Assembly (NCBI RefSeq): GCF_015832195.1
Contig: NC_052046.1
Location: 38,840,911-38,904,910, forward strand
Direction: 5' to 3'
DNA length: 64,000 nucleotides
DNA from: Motacilla alba alba
Lineage: Eukaryota; Chordata; Aves; Passeriformes; Motacillidae
The notes beneath the pieces are model-generated. The model had not been told where the DNA came from, did not search any database, and worked only from the letters and a program-made list of their open reading frames with translations. Within the stretch, counting starts at the first letter, position 1. Every line of letters begins with the position of its first letter. The translations under genes and the position numbers were made by a program. Below are positions 11,612-25,800 of the stretch, piece after piece.

Positions 11612-13203
11612 CATGGCAGCAACACAGGGCCTCGTGACAAATCATGGTATGCAGAGGCTTAAGTGTACAGAGAATGTGCCCAGGAAAGAAAAGAGATCAT
11701 TTAATTAGTATTACAAGGTCTGTTTCTCCATAATACAGTTCCAAGGACCTTTAGCCAAAAGGGTCTGAATACTTACAGCTGTATTTTTAAGAAACATTTT
11801 TTGTTAAGTACATCTGAAAAAAGCAAATGTATTTTACAAGGGTAACATTCATCTATCTTACGTACCGGTGGGTAAGAGTTTAAGTTGTTTGAAAATAGCT
11901 TAAAATTGAATTAAATGGGAAAGCTGAAGAAATTGAAACCAATATATTTTCTTTTGTACTAAGACAAGAATCTCAAAAGCATAGCAAAGCTGCAACAAAC
12001 GATTTCAGTACTACTTATCTGGCTAACACAAGAAAAAATGAAACCCATCCTGTGTTATTTTCTCACGCCTTGATAAGCATTTTTGCAGCAGTTATATTTG
12101 TATCTTTCACTGAAACCCTATCAGACAAAACAAGGTGTATTTTCTCTGGGGACTATCTTCATACCATCACACACAAGGTCTTCACAGTACGTTACAGCAA
12201 GCTGCTGACCTATCTGCTGCTGCTCTTTTTCACTGCAGGAGTAGTCAAAGTCTGGAAAGACAGTACAAGTGCTACAGCATTACATTTGGAACAGTACAAA
12301 TAAGCAAAAAGAAATGAGTACAATTCTTAGTCCTTACCAGAAGGCCCTCAGTTCATATTACAGATTCGAATTCAGAGTGGCTATCTTAGAAGAAAATTGT
12401 GGTCAGCATTTGAGGTGGCACAGAGGAAAGAAAAGAAATATATTTCAACACATTGGTCAACAGTAACTGGGCATGTGTGAAGAAATTTCATGATAGACCT
12501 AACTGAAGTCACTTAATAGCTCAGATCAGGAAGATACCTTTGGGACAGCTGCACAAAATTATTGCACTTTGAATTAAAATAGTGTTGATTATAATTTATA
12601 CAATTGAGATAAGAAGAGAATAGCAAACTGCCTTGGAGATTCTCTGTTTGCTAAAGGCATTTTTAAAATATACTTAGACTCAATACTGCAGATGGATTAA
12701 GGCCGGGGATTTGGAATTAAGACCTGACATGTTTGCAGGTGGACAAGACATAACCCTTAATTTCTGCTTTATTCATACCCATACTCCATGAATATTACTC
12801 CAGATATTTACTGGTGTCAGCTGACCTAAGAACTAAGCCTCTATGTTCAACAAAAAAGGAACAGAAAGAGATACAACATGAAAGACACCAAGCAGATGAA
12901 ATTTGATTGTCAGATTTTTTTTCAGCTGGATATTCTGTAATAATTAAGCCCTTGATTTGAGCCTGACCCATTGCAGAGCTCTTAGTGTCACAGCAGTGCT
13001 GTAGGTAGCTTCCAAGTGATGCAGACAGAATTTCCTAACTCTTCTGTGCTTCACAGACAAATTACTCACCACAAATGAAACCTATACTTCTGAGAATTTA
13101 CAGTTGCCCATTTGCTTAAAATCTGTACCCATATTCGCCATGGTAGCAGAAGCAGCTTTCCAAATCCTGGCAATGGAGACCTGTTACCTCAGTGCTTTTT
13201 TAA

Positions 13204-13205
<2 letters not shown>

Positions 13206-13257
<52 letters not shown>

Positions 13258-13259
13258 TA
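13206..13259. repeat. (TTTA)n microsatellite
   Basis: About thirteen perfect ATTT/TTTA units. The 70-codon frame that reads LFIY repeats through it is a translation of the repeat, not a protein. Confidence 0.95.
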
Positions 13260-15295
13260 AATTTGTTTGGAAAAAAGGCACTTCCTAAGAAACTTCACCA
13301 CATTCAGTTAGTTTGAAATCTAATTAAAACAATTTTTGTACAAGACAGAGCCTCTGCTACTAGTATGTATTTGGTTAACATTTTCTTTAATACTAGCAGA
13401 AGATGACTAATACTTAAACAATATGCCAAATACATTTATTTTCCTGGTTTATCAAGACAAAGAGATTAGAAAGCACAGCTTTCCGTATTGAATTTACTCA
13501 GCTGCCCTAATGTGCTAGCACTAGTTACAAAGGTAATTGTGTATAGTTTTTAAGCTAGTAAACATTTTTTTTTCTTTCTTACTTTTTCACAAGAGCACAG
13601 TCTGTGTCTGTGTAACCTTGCTGCTTCCTCACGAAACTGGCATATCCCATTAACAGTGGATGGTGCTGTGTCCTACAGTTGTCCTGATCTATGTGTGATG
13701 TCCAGAGGCTGATGTCAGTCATAAGACACTTGCCTTGCAAAGAGCTGGTGCAAAGCTACAGGCACTGTGGCTGTCCAGTGTACAGTACAGTACTAGTACA
13801 AGCCCATCTATGGGCTTACAGTCTCTTGGGAGATCTGCAACAGTACTTCATAGTACTGCTGTTCTCTCATCAGGGTGAGGAGTAAACCTCATCAACACCC
13901 ATATCATATTTGTAGGAGTTTTTTCTTGGTTTAGATCTACAGACTTCAGCTCAAAGACAGTGATCTAGGTTATATTTGCTACCTGATTCTACAGATGTAC
14001 TGTGCAAGTCTAAAAAAACAAAAGGCTTTTTCTCTTGAAATTATGTTATCATTTATTGAAAACTTTTTTGCAGTGAATTTTATTTTTCAGTGATTTTTTC
14101 CTCAAAACATTTTCTAAATTATTATAGTTCATTAAAAACATAATATTCTACCTAGAAACAGTTTCAATGAATAATTTTCAACCATTTCATGCATACTAGG
14201 ACTCGCAAAAATGCACATATGATTAAATGTCCTTAAAGGAGACCACTATTTTTACCATCTGTGTTAATATTCTATAATACTAATGTACTTGTCCTTGTCC
14301 TAAATAAAATTAATGCTAGAATAGCTTTCTACTGCCAGAGCACTTTCAGATGGCCTAAATTAAAAAAAAAAAGCTTGAGTCTGCGTGAATATCTACCCAT
14401 AATAATGTCTCCATATTATTCCTAATTAAAAGCTCATTAATATCAAAGACAATTGTAAGAAGCCCAGATGAGACCATATCATTTGGGATTTTAAAACTGA
14501 AGGCACTCACCCTGTCAACTCAAAATCACTTACTCAAGAACTACTGTAGGTGTTGTGTGAAATAAAGTATTATACTACAGCAAGCATTGATACACTCTTT
14601 TTACAGGCTGTATGTGATTTTTCATCCTTTCTGTAAGTTTCTAGCTCTGAAAAGTAACTTAAGCCACAGAGTAACCAGAAACATCACAGCAGAGAGGAAC
14701 TGGAAGAGATTGGAATGAATTAATTCTCAAAACCACTGCACATTTTCAGCATTACTGGTGCATGGGAGTGGGAAGGGGTATGCAATAAAGGAGGATAAAT
14801 GAACAGAAAGGATAGTGTTGGAGCTGTGAGATCTTCCAGCATCTCATCCAGAAGAGATCTTGCAAATCTGTGTAATTTTTGAGCAGACACTATATAAATG
14901 CAAAATTTCTAGTGGCTAAGAAAAAACAAAAGAGACATTTATTTACCTTGTATGCTGAGGTATGAATAATATGAATATTATGCCCTTTGAATCTGGAGGT
15001 GAAAGGATATCCACAAAGGAATGAATGCTAATGATTGAAATATATGACTTTCTCTAAACTCCTTGCCAGTAACTTATAATTCACTTAATTTTAAAAATTC
15101 ACATAAGTTTTAAGCTTTATTACTTATCTCAATGACAAATATTGCTAAAATTATTTAGAATTCAAGAATAATCATAAGCCCAGTGTTTGTTTGAATGTAT
15201 AAGTACAAGGGTGATATCAATTAGATGGAAAATGACGTTTTCTTTTCAGGCTGTTCCTGAACAAGGGCTGTGATCATCACTATGATAATTTTTTC

Positions 15296-16465
15296 AATCA
15301 TGGAGTCATAAAATCTCTCAAGTCGAATGAAACCCATAAGGATCATTGGGTTCAACTCCTCATTTCTCACAGAATGACCTAAAAGTAAATCACAAGAATA
15401 AGAGCATCATCCTAATAATTCTTGAACTCTGACAGGCCTGGTGCCATGTGCACTTCCCTGGGGAGCCTGTTCCAGTGATCAGCCACCTTCTCAGTGAAGA
15501 ATGTTTTCCTAGTATCCAATCTGAACCATCATTAATGCAGCTTTATTCCATTTTCTTGCGTCCTATCACTGATCACCAAAGGGAGGAGACAAGCCCTTTC
15601 CCCTCTGCTGTCTCTCATGAGGAAGGTTTAGACTATGATGGGGTCACTCAGTCTTCTCTTCCCCAGGCTGAACAAGCCAGTGACCTCAGCCATTCCTCCA
15701 ACATTTTAACCCTCAATACCTTTCACCATCTTGAACGCCCTCCTCTGGATGCACTCTTATGATTTTTTGTCCTCCTTACACTGCAGCACCCAGAACTGCT
15801 CCCAGCACTGGAGGTGAGGCTGCCCCAGTTCAGAGCAGAGAGGGACAATCCCCTCCCTTGCCCAGCTGGGATTCTGTGCCTGATGCACCCTAGGACACAG
15901 GTGGCCCTCCTGGCTGCCAGGGCACTTTTGGGTCATGCCCAACTTGTAATCAACCTAGACACACAGATGTCTTTCTGCAGAGCTGAAATATCTTCTCCCT
16001 CAGTTTAAATGTATAATCAGGATTACTCTGTCCCAGGTGGAGATTCTGGCACTTGCTCTTAAATTTCACATGGTTGGTGATGGGCCAGATCTCTAGTCTA
16101 TCCAGATTTCTCTGTAATGCCTCTCTACCCTTGAGGGTGTCCTGGCTTAGTACTTTTGGCAAACTCATTTAAGATACACTTGATTCCTGCATCCAGAGAC
16201 TTTATGAAAACACTAAAGAGCGCTGGCCCTAAAGCTGAGCACAGGGAAATCTCACATGTATAGCCACTATAACTGTTTAGACCCAGCCCACCACCCAGTT
16301 TCTTATCTAAAATGTTATGGACTTGTCTAGCAGTGTGATAGATATTTTGTCCACAATGACATTGTGTGAGACAGTGTAAAATTTTGCTAAAATTCAAAAA
16401 TCCCGTATAAACTACTACTTTATCCATAGGCACTAAGACCCAGCTCTGTAAATCTAGCAAGGAGA
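15296..16465 (-). mobile_element. CR1 LINE, 5'-truncated, with decayed RT domain
   Basis: The left end (15296-15330) is the reverse complement of the CR1 3' terminus (ATTCTATGA-like repeats). Going right, the minus strand reads the 3' part of ORF2 backwards to the reverse transcriptase. Recognisable pieces are LGPALFSVFIKSLDAGIKC (equivalent to the GPVLFNIFIND block), then EFAKSTKPG at about 16163-16140 where active elements have FADDTK, then GREALQRNLDRLEIW and LHLGQSN in another frame. The catalytic Asp-Asp is replaced by Lys-Ser, and frameshifts and stops are present, so it is dead. CR1 copies are normally 5'-truncated like this. Confidence 0.93.
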
Positions 16466-19400
16466 TTAAAAATGAAAATCTTCTTTTTCCTATGGGATGT
16501 TAATTTAAATTACTTTGTCTTCAGAAATAATTAACTGGAAAATCAGCTACAGGCCAAAGTCACACATATAGTATCCAATGATCATTTTCAACTGGCAGGT
16601 CTAGGTGACAAAAATACATTTAGTTATCTAAAAGTGTCTTTGAGTAGCTTTAGATACTTCGTGAGACCCAACTTAATGGATCAAAATTGAACTCCACACA
16701 GTTGCAAAAGAAGATTTCTATCCTTGAAATGACACACTGAGATGGAGATTTCTACTGCTCAACAGACTGAAATCCATTGATCAGTACTGTAGAAAAATTT
16801 TGTTTCATGCTGCCATAATTTTCACTGGAATTAACAACAGCTAACTTTCCATATGGTATGAAATTGCCAGATGTGCAACTGTTCTAGGTTCAGGAACTGG
16901 TAAGTGGGGTGAGTAACACAGAAAGACAATAAAACCTGCAACACCAACAGTCTTCACTCCTGTGAGTCTATCAGAAATTGTTATCTGTGTTAGCATTTTT
17001 TTTGAATACACCACTATTCATGATCTCTAACTGTACATATGTTATAAGGAGAAGCCATAAACCTCAAAGGAATGTTTTGACTGGCCAAACTGAGCCCTCA
17101 AAAAACTCTTAAGATCCATGACTTTTTGTTCATGTTCAGGACCTCACACAAGGTCATTTAAGATATAATCAGGTTGCTTCTCAGTCTTGCATCTCAGCCC
17201 AATTTGGCTTTTGTGTTTCAGAATACAGAAGAATGATACTCAAAAAGGAGCAACTGGGCTGCACTGATCGTGGTTTTTTTTGGGGCACCATATTTTAATT
17301 TGACATCTTTTATATAATCCAAAGCCCAGAAGATCCTCTGTAAAGCAACAATCTTTGTTCTTGTGCATGACAGAAATCCCATAGGGTTCCCCAAGCTAAT
17401 TTTTTCATTTTTTCCCAAAGCTTTCTATGCTTTTCCATTTGATTTCCTGGTTCCACCTCCAACTGGTTCAAAAACATCGTAATAATATGGCTCAGCAATT
17501 CCACTAGTTTTTAAATGAAACCAGGGGAAGAAAATAATGCAGCAATGACCAGTCCTCTCTGTCTTTTACTGAAGCAGCTGCTATGGGTATAAGATTCACA
17601 AAGGTTAAAATTAATATCTTTTTAGGATTTTTTCTGGAAACGGAAAAGAGCAATGACTATAGGTTTCCTTATTCCATGTAATTATAAATACACAGAACTG
17701 AGTCATAAATTTAAAGAAAATCAATATCTCACCCTAGCAGATAATACAAAGCTGTGAAAAGTGTTCAGTGCTTCCAAAATATTGTCTTTTCTGGCCAAGC
17801 AAAACTAAAAATTATTTTCTGTTTTCCTCCTTTCCTGAGGTTATCATAACTTCATGATTATATGTAGTTATATACCATAATTGGATGAGAGAATAGATTA
17901 GATTACAACAATAACCCAAAATTCCATTTTCAGTCTCCTTCTAAACAGAAAGAACACAAATTGTGGCTTCATTTATTAAAGGAGCACTTCATTAGTGAAT
18001 ATTAAAAGAGTAACCAATTCAGAAGCATCATCATAAATTCTAGGTATCCTCTTCCTTCTTCTGCATGTGAAACTGCCTGACTTTAGCTCAACAGTTTTAT
18101 ACCCTTCTTTTTTGTTACTTTATGCCTTTATGCTGTGACAGAAGAACTGAATACCTCAGCTTAAGACTGAGGACAGAGCAGATTTGCTGGGAGGACATTC
18201 CCCATGTCTTATTTGCGCCTGTGATCAGGTTTGTTATTTCATGCACCTCTTTTATTTTTTTTTCTCTTAGGATTTAAGTATCTGACCTAACATTGATCAT
18301 ATCATCATGATTTTATTTTGGTTACTGTCATTGCTGAACCCATGTTTGTCAAATCAAACTTTCATAGATTATGTTTCATAGATTATTTTACTTGAAGGTG
18401 TAAGGATGTATCTCTAGTATCTTGTTTTATTTGAAAAAGAACCTGGCCAAAGAGCTGATCAAAGTCTGATATCTCAAAAGATGTTTCAACAGAACAGAGA
18501 GAATCATCCTTGTCTTTGGTGCAAATGTGCATTCTTTTCTGTCTCTCCTGTCTCAGAGAGAGCTAAGAGTGAGCAAGTTTGGGTTGAAATGCGTGAAGGT
18601 ATGTATGACTTCAGCACTGCAAAATGTGAACCTGTGCCTCGTACTCACAGCCTTTGAGACTTCTGTGCCTCTTGCGGGTGGATTCCTGAAACCTGGATTA
18701 ATTGTGGATGTGGGAAACACATCTGTTGTGCTCGATTTTGACAGGGCATGTTGCCAGATGTCACTACCACTGCTTAATAGAGGCATAGCTTCCTAAAGTA
18801 ACATTGTGGTTTTTAAAGACAGTTGAGGTCTTGCAGACTAGTTTCACTTCCAACTAAATCTTTTGCTAGGAAAGAAGATGAAAAGGAGCTTGTTCCACTG
18901 AAATCAAAGCAGCTTGCTAGTGGTATTGCTGAAAGCCGCAGTGCTGTAAATCAAACTTCAATTAATTTCCTCAGTCAAGGAATTTTGCCAATGTCTGTGT
19001 ACTTGAGAACAAAATATATGATCAGATTCATACTAAATAGAAGCAATTCTTTACTCACTGTCAGGATTTCCCCAGGCTTATGAGTTTTCCATCAGCTTTG
19101 ATGCATCTGGTATAGTCTCTTGCACCCAGACAGGACTTCCTCAGGTAGTTTTAGGTACAAAAACATTCTTTTTTTTTAGATTACCAACAGTGGATATCTA
19201 AGATTAGAACCCTGGATTTTCCTTCCTTGTTTGCTCTGTAAACAGAGTTCAAATAAAAAGCCCTTTCACTTGCACTCAGGTTCCTGTACTCTCAAAGGCA
19301 GCAATATCACACAGTATATAAGGCACGTGGAGTATTTAATGTGACAGGATGACTCATATACATGAAGTCAGTCAGGTAAAGGATAATTGTTTGCTTAATA

Positions 19401-22400
19401 GATTGTGTTACTTTTTTCATTTCTGTCACTCTAGCATTCCTAGAAGTGCCTGGGGTTTTTATTTTTTGCTCCATCATAGAAAATCTTTATTTTTAATGGA
19501 GTCATTTAAACATAATCCTTTGTGCTAGAAGAAAAAAAAAAAAAAATAACATGACATCCCATCTTCAATCAGTCAGAATCATACAAAGCATACACTTTGG
19601 AGGTAAAAACAGAAAAAAACCAGCACAGTTTTCTAAGTTCATAGATGCACTATAGTGCGATGATAATGTCAATTCTGATAAATTTTGAGCCCCCAGGTTT
19701 TTGCCTAGGCTTCTGGAATCTAGTCACAGAAACCAAGCCCTCCTTTATGGACATAGGTTCAAAATGTCATGTTTAGGAGCTGTGAGCTCTAAAATATAGA
19801 AACAAAAATAAACCAAGAAAGCATGAATGATAAAAGGAAAAAAAAAAAGGAATATTATTTTTATAGAATTTTGAGACTAAGTCATGTTAAATTTGTGATT
19901 TACACTCTGATTACTGAGGTCTGAATATCTGCCATTGCTTATCCAGTGGCAGTTTGGGACATGTTGGTAATTGGTAATGGGATGTGGTGGAGAGTAAATA
20001 GCAGAGAATTGTTGTGCTGTCCATACATGTATGAAATAAAAGCTTTTTCTGCAGAAAACTGATAGATGAGAATGACACAGGTTAAGTCTTAGTGCTGCGA
20101 TTCAGAACTTTTCTGCCCAAATTCCATTTTCAGTGTTTTGGGCCTCTGATAATCACCTGGGAAAGCTGCATATTTTAATTATCGTCCAATACCTGACAGA
20201 GAAGAACACTGAGTTAATAACTTATTAATTATAACTGGTTTTTTGAGTCAATGATTCAGAGTGCCTCATCCTGCATTCTGCTTGAAGGTCCTCATGAACT
20301 GAGTGTTACTAAAAAGACTTAAGAAAAGTATTGTATAAAAGCAAGAATTGGTAGGCAGTTAGCCACTCTGTGGGGATCTTTAATTAAATAAAATGAAATA
20401 AAAATAAATATAATACTCTTATGGGGAGACGATAAATTAACTCCAGGCTTCACAGAATATATAGCATTACAAATAATACTAGAAGAATCTGTATGTGAGC
20501 TGCAAAGCCTTTGACTAGTGTAGCTGAGCAAGTAACTTCCTATTGTACTCCAAAGTTGTTTGGTGCTGGATACCTAGGCAGTTCCTGCGTGAATTAGGAC
20601 ATGTTTTGTAATAACTTCTGTATAAAATAATGAACTGGGATTTTGAGCAATGATAAAGAGCACCTTTGCCAGTTGTTTGAATTTTCAGAACAGAAAGTTC
20701 CATGTTTATTTCATTTACAAACAAATTTAAGCCATATATTTAAGCAAATAGTGTTCTTGACTGCTACTGTGAGAACAGATTTTTGCAGAATCACAGAGTC
20801 ATTTGGAAGGAAGCTGACTCATTTTCATATGGATTATTTTAGTGCATATATATTTATAACTTTTGAGTAAGTCACTGATAATTTGGAAACTAAAATGACT
20901 CATCTGTTAAACATTATTTCAATTTATGTTTAAGGAAAGGCAGATTACGTATGTACAATTAGAGACTACCATGCTTAAGTGACTTTAAAGTCCAGTCTTC
21001 CACCCAAATGCAACAAAGGCTTGGAAGAGTCTACACATAAAATTCATTATCAATTGAAGTTTGTTTTTGTGTCTGGAAAGATAACATACTGACAGCTGAG
21101 ATTTTACAGCAGACTATTTGTCGATTCCCACTATTCACCACCTTGAAATGCAGAAAAGTCTCATTAAACCTACAAGTTTCTGGGACTCCTTCTATGTCAA
21201 AGATGTCCTATTCAAAATCAGCTAGAGTGGGAAGGTCACTTTCATCCTTAATGAAATTAAAATATTAGACGACTACTATGACATCTGAGACAGAACCAAG
21301 AGAACATAATAAAAAAATTAGTACTGGCAACAGGTGTTTCTTCTGTAAAGCTTTGACTCAAGCTCTTGTATTAAAACTTACCATTAATGAAGAAAATGCA
21401 TTATATCTATCTAAAAAGCAGCGAGTGTAGTTGGTTCTTCCATACCAGCATCTGTATTTCCTTTTCAACATGTATGCATTTTGTATATGCATCACTTGGC
21501 TGCCAGTTTCGTTCATAATCAGGAAACTTAATGCCAGACTCAGTTAAGATAGTAGATCAATATTTGCCTTGCTGTTTTTGTGAAAAGGAATTATGCTGGT
21601 AAATTTTCATTATTGCTGTTAATTGGTATATATTTACTGTCAGCAAAAATGGGTGATTCTTTCCTTTATAACAATGTGGTATTTGACTTTGCTTGAACTG
21701 ACTGATACACATGGATAAGTTTTCCTTTAAGAAATATTCATTCTAGCTAATTTAGCTTATTTTCTGCATGGTTATTACATCCAAATACTAATACTGAGTC
21801 TGGAAAAATCTCACAAACAAGCATATATGAGATGAAGTTAGCATCAGGCAGATGTTTAGAGAGTGGAACTTGGAGTTTGATCAACACTTTACTGATTTCT
21901 GAACTATCAGCTGCACAGAATAGGATTTTAGTAGTTGCAGAGTGTTCCTATCTGCTGAGCACACAAATAAGTGTACTGTCAGGACTCAGTGACCAGAAAT
22001 TCTCACTCTAAGGGAAAAGAAGCAGCCCAAACCTTCCAAATTAATCACAAATATAAAGAAAGGGAAATAAGGGGTAAATGCTATTTGTTTCCTTCTGCCT
22101 CCTCTGGGACTGAAAGGGTATGTTCTGTTTGAGCATTTATCCTTCTTTTCTAACACATGCTGCCATATGAAGGAGACTAAAGGGAATGAATTACTGACTT
22201 CACATGAGGTAGAATGAAGGAAAAAAAGGCACAGAGGAGAGAGGAATGGCATTCTGAATTCAGGCCAGAAATCCTTCTGATCTGTTCCAAACATCAGTTT
22301 GGTTAATGGCTTGGAATGGCAGCGCACCCTTAAAAAAGCACAGGGGAGGTGGATGCGGAGTAGATTAGGCGTATCAGTCTCTGATCCACTTCCCAATGCC

Positions 22401-24989
22401 TGGCTAGCAAGCATGTCCTCTGCATCTCTTCACATAGTCTGCTGGGGCTGGTGGGAGGACCTTCTGGTTGAGAACTTCTGCTGTATGGAGCAGCTTTCCC
22501 AAATCTGTCTTCTTAACTGAGTCATCATTTTGAGCAAGAGTTCTTCCTTCCTTTTAATGACTCTGGTCTTTAATCAATCTCTGTATTATTAGCTTTTTTT
22601 AGCAATGCAAAAGATTTTTTTAGTTATGGAAGCAAATCACGATAACACCGGACAACACAAACCTAGTTTTCTATGTGACATTTCAGGCATCCTCAAACTC
22701 TATCTGACTGAGTGGCTTTTAGCACTTACAACACTGTAAAAAGACCTGATGATGTAAGGACCAAGTCCAGCTTAGGACATCTGTTGTACAGCAGCATCTG
22801 ACTTGTAAAACCCACCTCTAGCATATCTCAAAAGGATGACTCAACAGGAGCCGTAAAATTTTCCCAATATCTTGGGAAAGAAAAGTTAGCTTTTATTCTT
22901 CCTTTTCATTCCTTGAAAATCCCTCTAAATGTGAAAAATATTGGAACTAATATAAACAGCAAATGTTTTCTTTCTGAATAAATAACAAGCCTTTATAAAA
23001 AAACCCCCGTAGCACAAATAACTGAAGCTTATGTAATTGCTCCAGAAACCCTCAACCTATTTTGAAATATACATTTCAAATTCACAGAGTCTCAAAACTG
23101 GGTAAGTGGGTTAACACTGAGGTTGCTATTTCAATAATACACAGACCTAAGTGGAAATTGGAAAAAAATGAGCAAGACGCAGTTCAAATAAACTTCTATT
23201 TCTAAGAAGAATCTTATATTTAGGTATTTATACGAATTTTCTTGCAGAGTTTTAAGTGTGACCTTCTTTGCAGAAAAGCAAATCTTTGACGTTGTAGTTC
23301 ACAACATTTTTAGACAGTGTCCTGCCATGCCATCTGGTGCTAGCTGGCTGTTCATTCAGAACATTTATCATGCATTCCAGAACTGTTTTTAGATGGGTGT
23401 AAGCATGTGCACTTTCTAGTTTGAGGTATAATGAATGAAACAGACTAGTCATCAGTAACAGAGACCCAAAAATCCAATATTGATTGGGTTGATTTTACTT
23501 TGTTCTTATGTGTGATTCATAGCTTTTCCAGTTAGGAAGTGATAACTTTGCTCGTTTGTTTCAAATTTTAAATTACTCTTGCACAATATGAAGTATGAAG
23601 TCACTCCATCACACAATATGAAGCATGGCAGTCAGTTCTTGGGAGTACAAGGACTTTAACTGAGACAATTTTAATTAAGACAGCATTGATGGTCAGCCCT
23701 TCACATTTCCATTCCCTTGGCTTTTCCATCACTCCATTCCTCAGTAGGGTAATATTGATACATAATCTATAAAATTTTTCTTCTATCATATTCTACTTGC
23801 ATCATACCATAAACATACCAAAAGGAATATCTGTTCCCTACCATAAATTCCAGAAGAAATGCAAAAAAAAAAAAAACTCATACACATTTCAGTAACTGTT
23901 ATATGAAAAATTATCTGGAAATATACACCTTTATTTGCATGAAATTATATGTGCAATTTAAGAAAATGCTGAATACATCATTCTCATCTCTGATTCACAT
24001 CCTATTTCTCTAAACACATGCTATAGTACTTGAAATACCTTTATCATTAAGTTTGCAAGACACTGATGAATATATATCCATACCTATATTCAGCCTGATT
24101 CTCATGAGACTTCAAAATCTCTTTACACCACAGGTAAAACTGGAGTGTTTTAAGGCAAATGGTAAAAAAAAAGAGTGTGAAGAAAGCAAGTACATGACTC
24201 CTTCAAAATATGAAGAATAAAGAAGTCTCAAAACAACAAGGCTATTAGAGTTTGTTTTCACTTCTAGTTGAAGTGTAGGAAATTAAATGTCCAATGCAAA
24301 TAAGCCATTCATTATTTGGTAATGATGGCTAGAGCATCTTTTGATTCTCAGACAGTGGAGTAAAACCAGAATCAAGTCACATTAAGAATGACATCTTCAG
24401 CAAAAGGTAGGTATTGCTGGTGTATAAACTGGGACTACTCCCAAGATCTGAATACATTTCCTTTCTAAAACCTTATATTATCTTAATAAACATAAAATCC
24501 CTAAACTAATATTCACAAGTATGCACACTTTTGATGAACTATGTATTAGTATATAGTAGTGGTGCAGTAGCACATGGAAGTTTTTTTCATATTTAAAATA
24601 AAAAAAGTAACATAGACACAAAGTGAAATTAACAGAGTATTTAATGAAGGAGTGTATTCACTGCAATTTGAAAAAAATGCAAAGTTTTACAATGGTTCTG
24701 GATGTAGGCAAATGAGAGGCAAAATAAATGAGAAGAGAGAATTTTAACAATCTCTTTCCTTAATATTTACTCTCAGGCCTCCTTTCAGAGCATCTTGTGG
24801 GAAAGACAAGGCACAAAGAGCCATCGATAGGGTGGTGTCTTGGTACAATACTTAAATAGTAGCACTTTGAAGTAGTGCTTCCTAAATTTTAATCATTGGT
24901 TGACTGATGATATGTGGAGCCCTTCATCAGCCTATACACAGTAAAACTGTTTTGGGACTATGACTATCAAAGGGAGTAAAAACTGAAGT
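16466..24989 (-). other. LINGO2 intron, unique sequence
   Basis: No gene recognised. Frames up to 142 codons (21986-22414, minus) have no domain I know and no conserved-looking motif. A possible tiny CR1 3' end sits at 20785-20814. A-rich homopolymers occur near 19530 and 23860. Confidence 0.65.
20785..20814 (-). mobile_element. Possible CR1 3'-end scrap
   Basis: GCAGAATCACAGAGTCATTT then GGAAGGAA resembles the reverse complement of the CR1 3' terminus (AGAATCACAGAATCATTT...). At only 30 bp, chance cannot be excluded. Confidence 0.3.
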
Positions 24990-25800
24990 TTAAAAGTGCA
25001 AAGCTCAGTGACACTAAGTTATGTGGGAGTGTTGATCTGCTGGAGGGCAGGAAGGCTCTGCGGAAAGATCTGGACAGTTGGAATCAATGGGATGAGGCCA
25101 ACTGTAAAATGTTCAACAAAGACCAGTGGCACGTCCTGCCCTTGGGTCACAAAAACACCATGCAGAGCTGTAGGCTGGGACAAAGTGGCTGGAAAGCCGC
25201 GCAGCAGAAAAGAAAAGGTCCTGGGTGTGCTGGTCCATACCCAGCTGACCAAGAGCCAACATGCATCCAGGTAGTTAAGAAAGACAACGGCATCCTGGTC
25301 TGTATCAGCAATAGTGTGTCCAGCAAGACCAGGACAGTGATCGTCCCTCTGTCACTGGTGGGGTCTTACCTAGAGTGCTGTGTTAGGTTCTGGGCCGCTC
25401 ACTACAAGAAGGACATTGAGGGCTGCAGTGAGTCCAGAGAAGGGTGAAGGAGCTGATTAAGGGTCCAGAGTAATTCCTAGGAGGAGCTAGCTGAGGGAAC
25501 TGGGGGTGTTCCGCCTGGAGAAAAGGAGGCTCAGCGGTGACCCCATTACTCTCTACAACTGCCTGAAAAGAGATTGTAGGAAGTAGGGTTGGCCTCTTCT
25601 TCCAGGCGACTGCTAACGAAACAAGAGGAAGTGGCCTCAAGCTGGGCCAGGGGCAGTTCATGTTAGACATCAGAGTGCTCAAGAATTGATAGGGTGTCGC
25701 ACTTAGTGTCATGGTTTAGTGGGCATAGTGATGTTTGATCAAAGGTTGGACCCTATGACCTTGGAGGTCTTTTCCAACCTTAACAATTCTATGATCATTA
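24990..25800 (+). mobile_element. CR1 LINE, 5'-truncated, sense on + strand
   Basis: It starts at a relic of the RT catalytic block (SDTKLCGS-like, about 25000-25030). It continues through MFNKDQWHVLPLGHKN, KKDNGILVCISNSVSSKTR and LECCVRFWAAHYKKDIE in shifted frames, all typical of CR1 ORF2. It ends with the 3'UTR signature GGAGGTCTTTTCCAACCTTA and a terminal TTCTATGATC at about 25790. Frameshifts divide the reading frame, so it is inactive. Antisense to LINGO2. Confidence 0.94.

Larger units (their letters stand above)
8604..15295 (-). other. LINGO2 intron, unique sequence with microsatellites
   Basis: AT-rich. I find no CR1 or LTR similarity and no coding signal; the longest frames (118 codons at 9210-9566, 100 at 11343-11645) are low-complexity or random. 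It contains the compound TA tract at 11492-11582 and the TTTA tract at 13206-13259. A stretch rich in TAATTA-like motifs lies near 14390-14450. Confidence 0.65.

Noticed and set aside
21986..22414. 142-codon minus-strand frame
   Set aside because: No recognisable motif, signal or family; frames of this size occur by chance in 64 kb.
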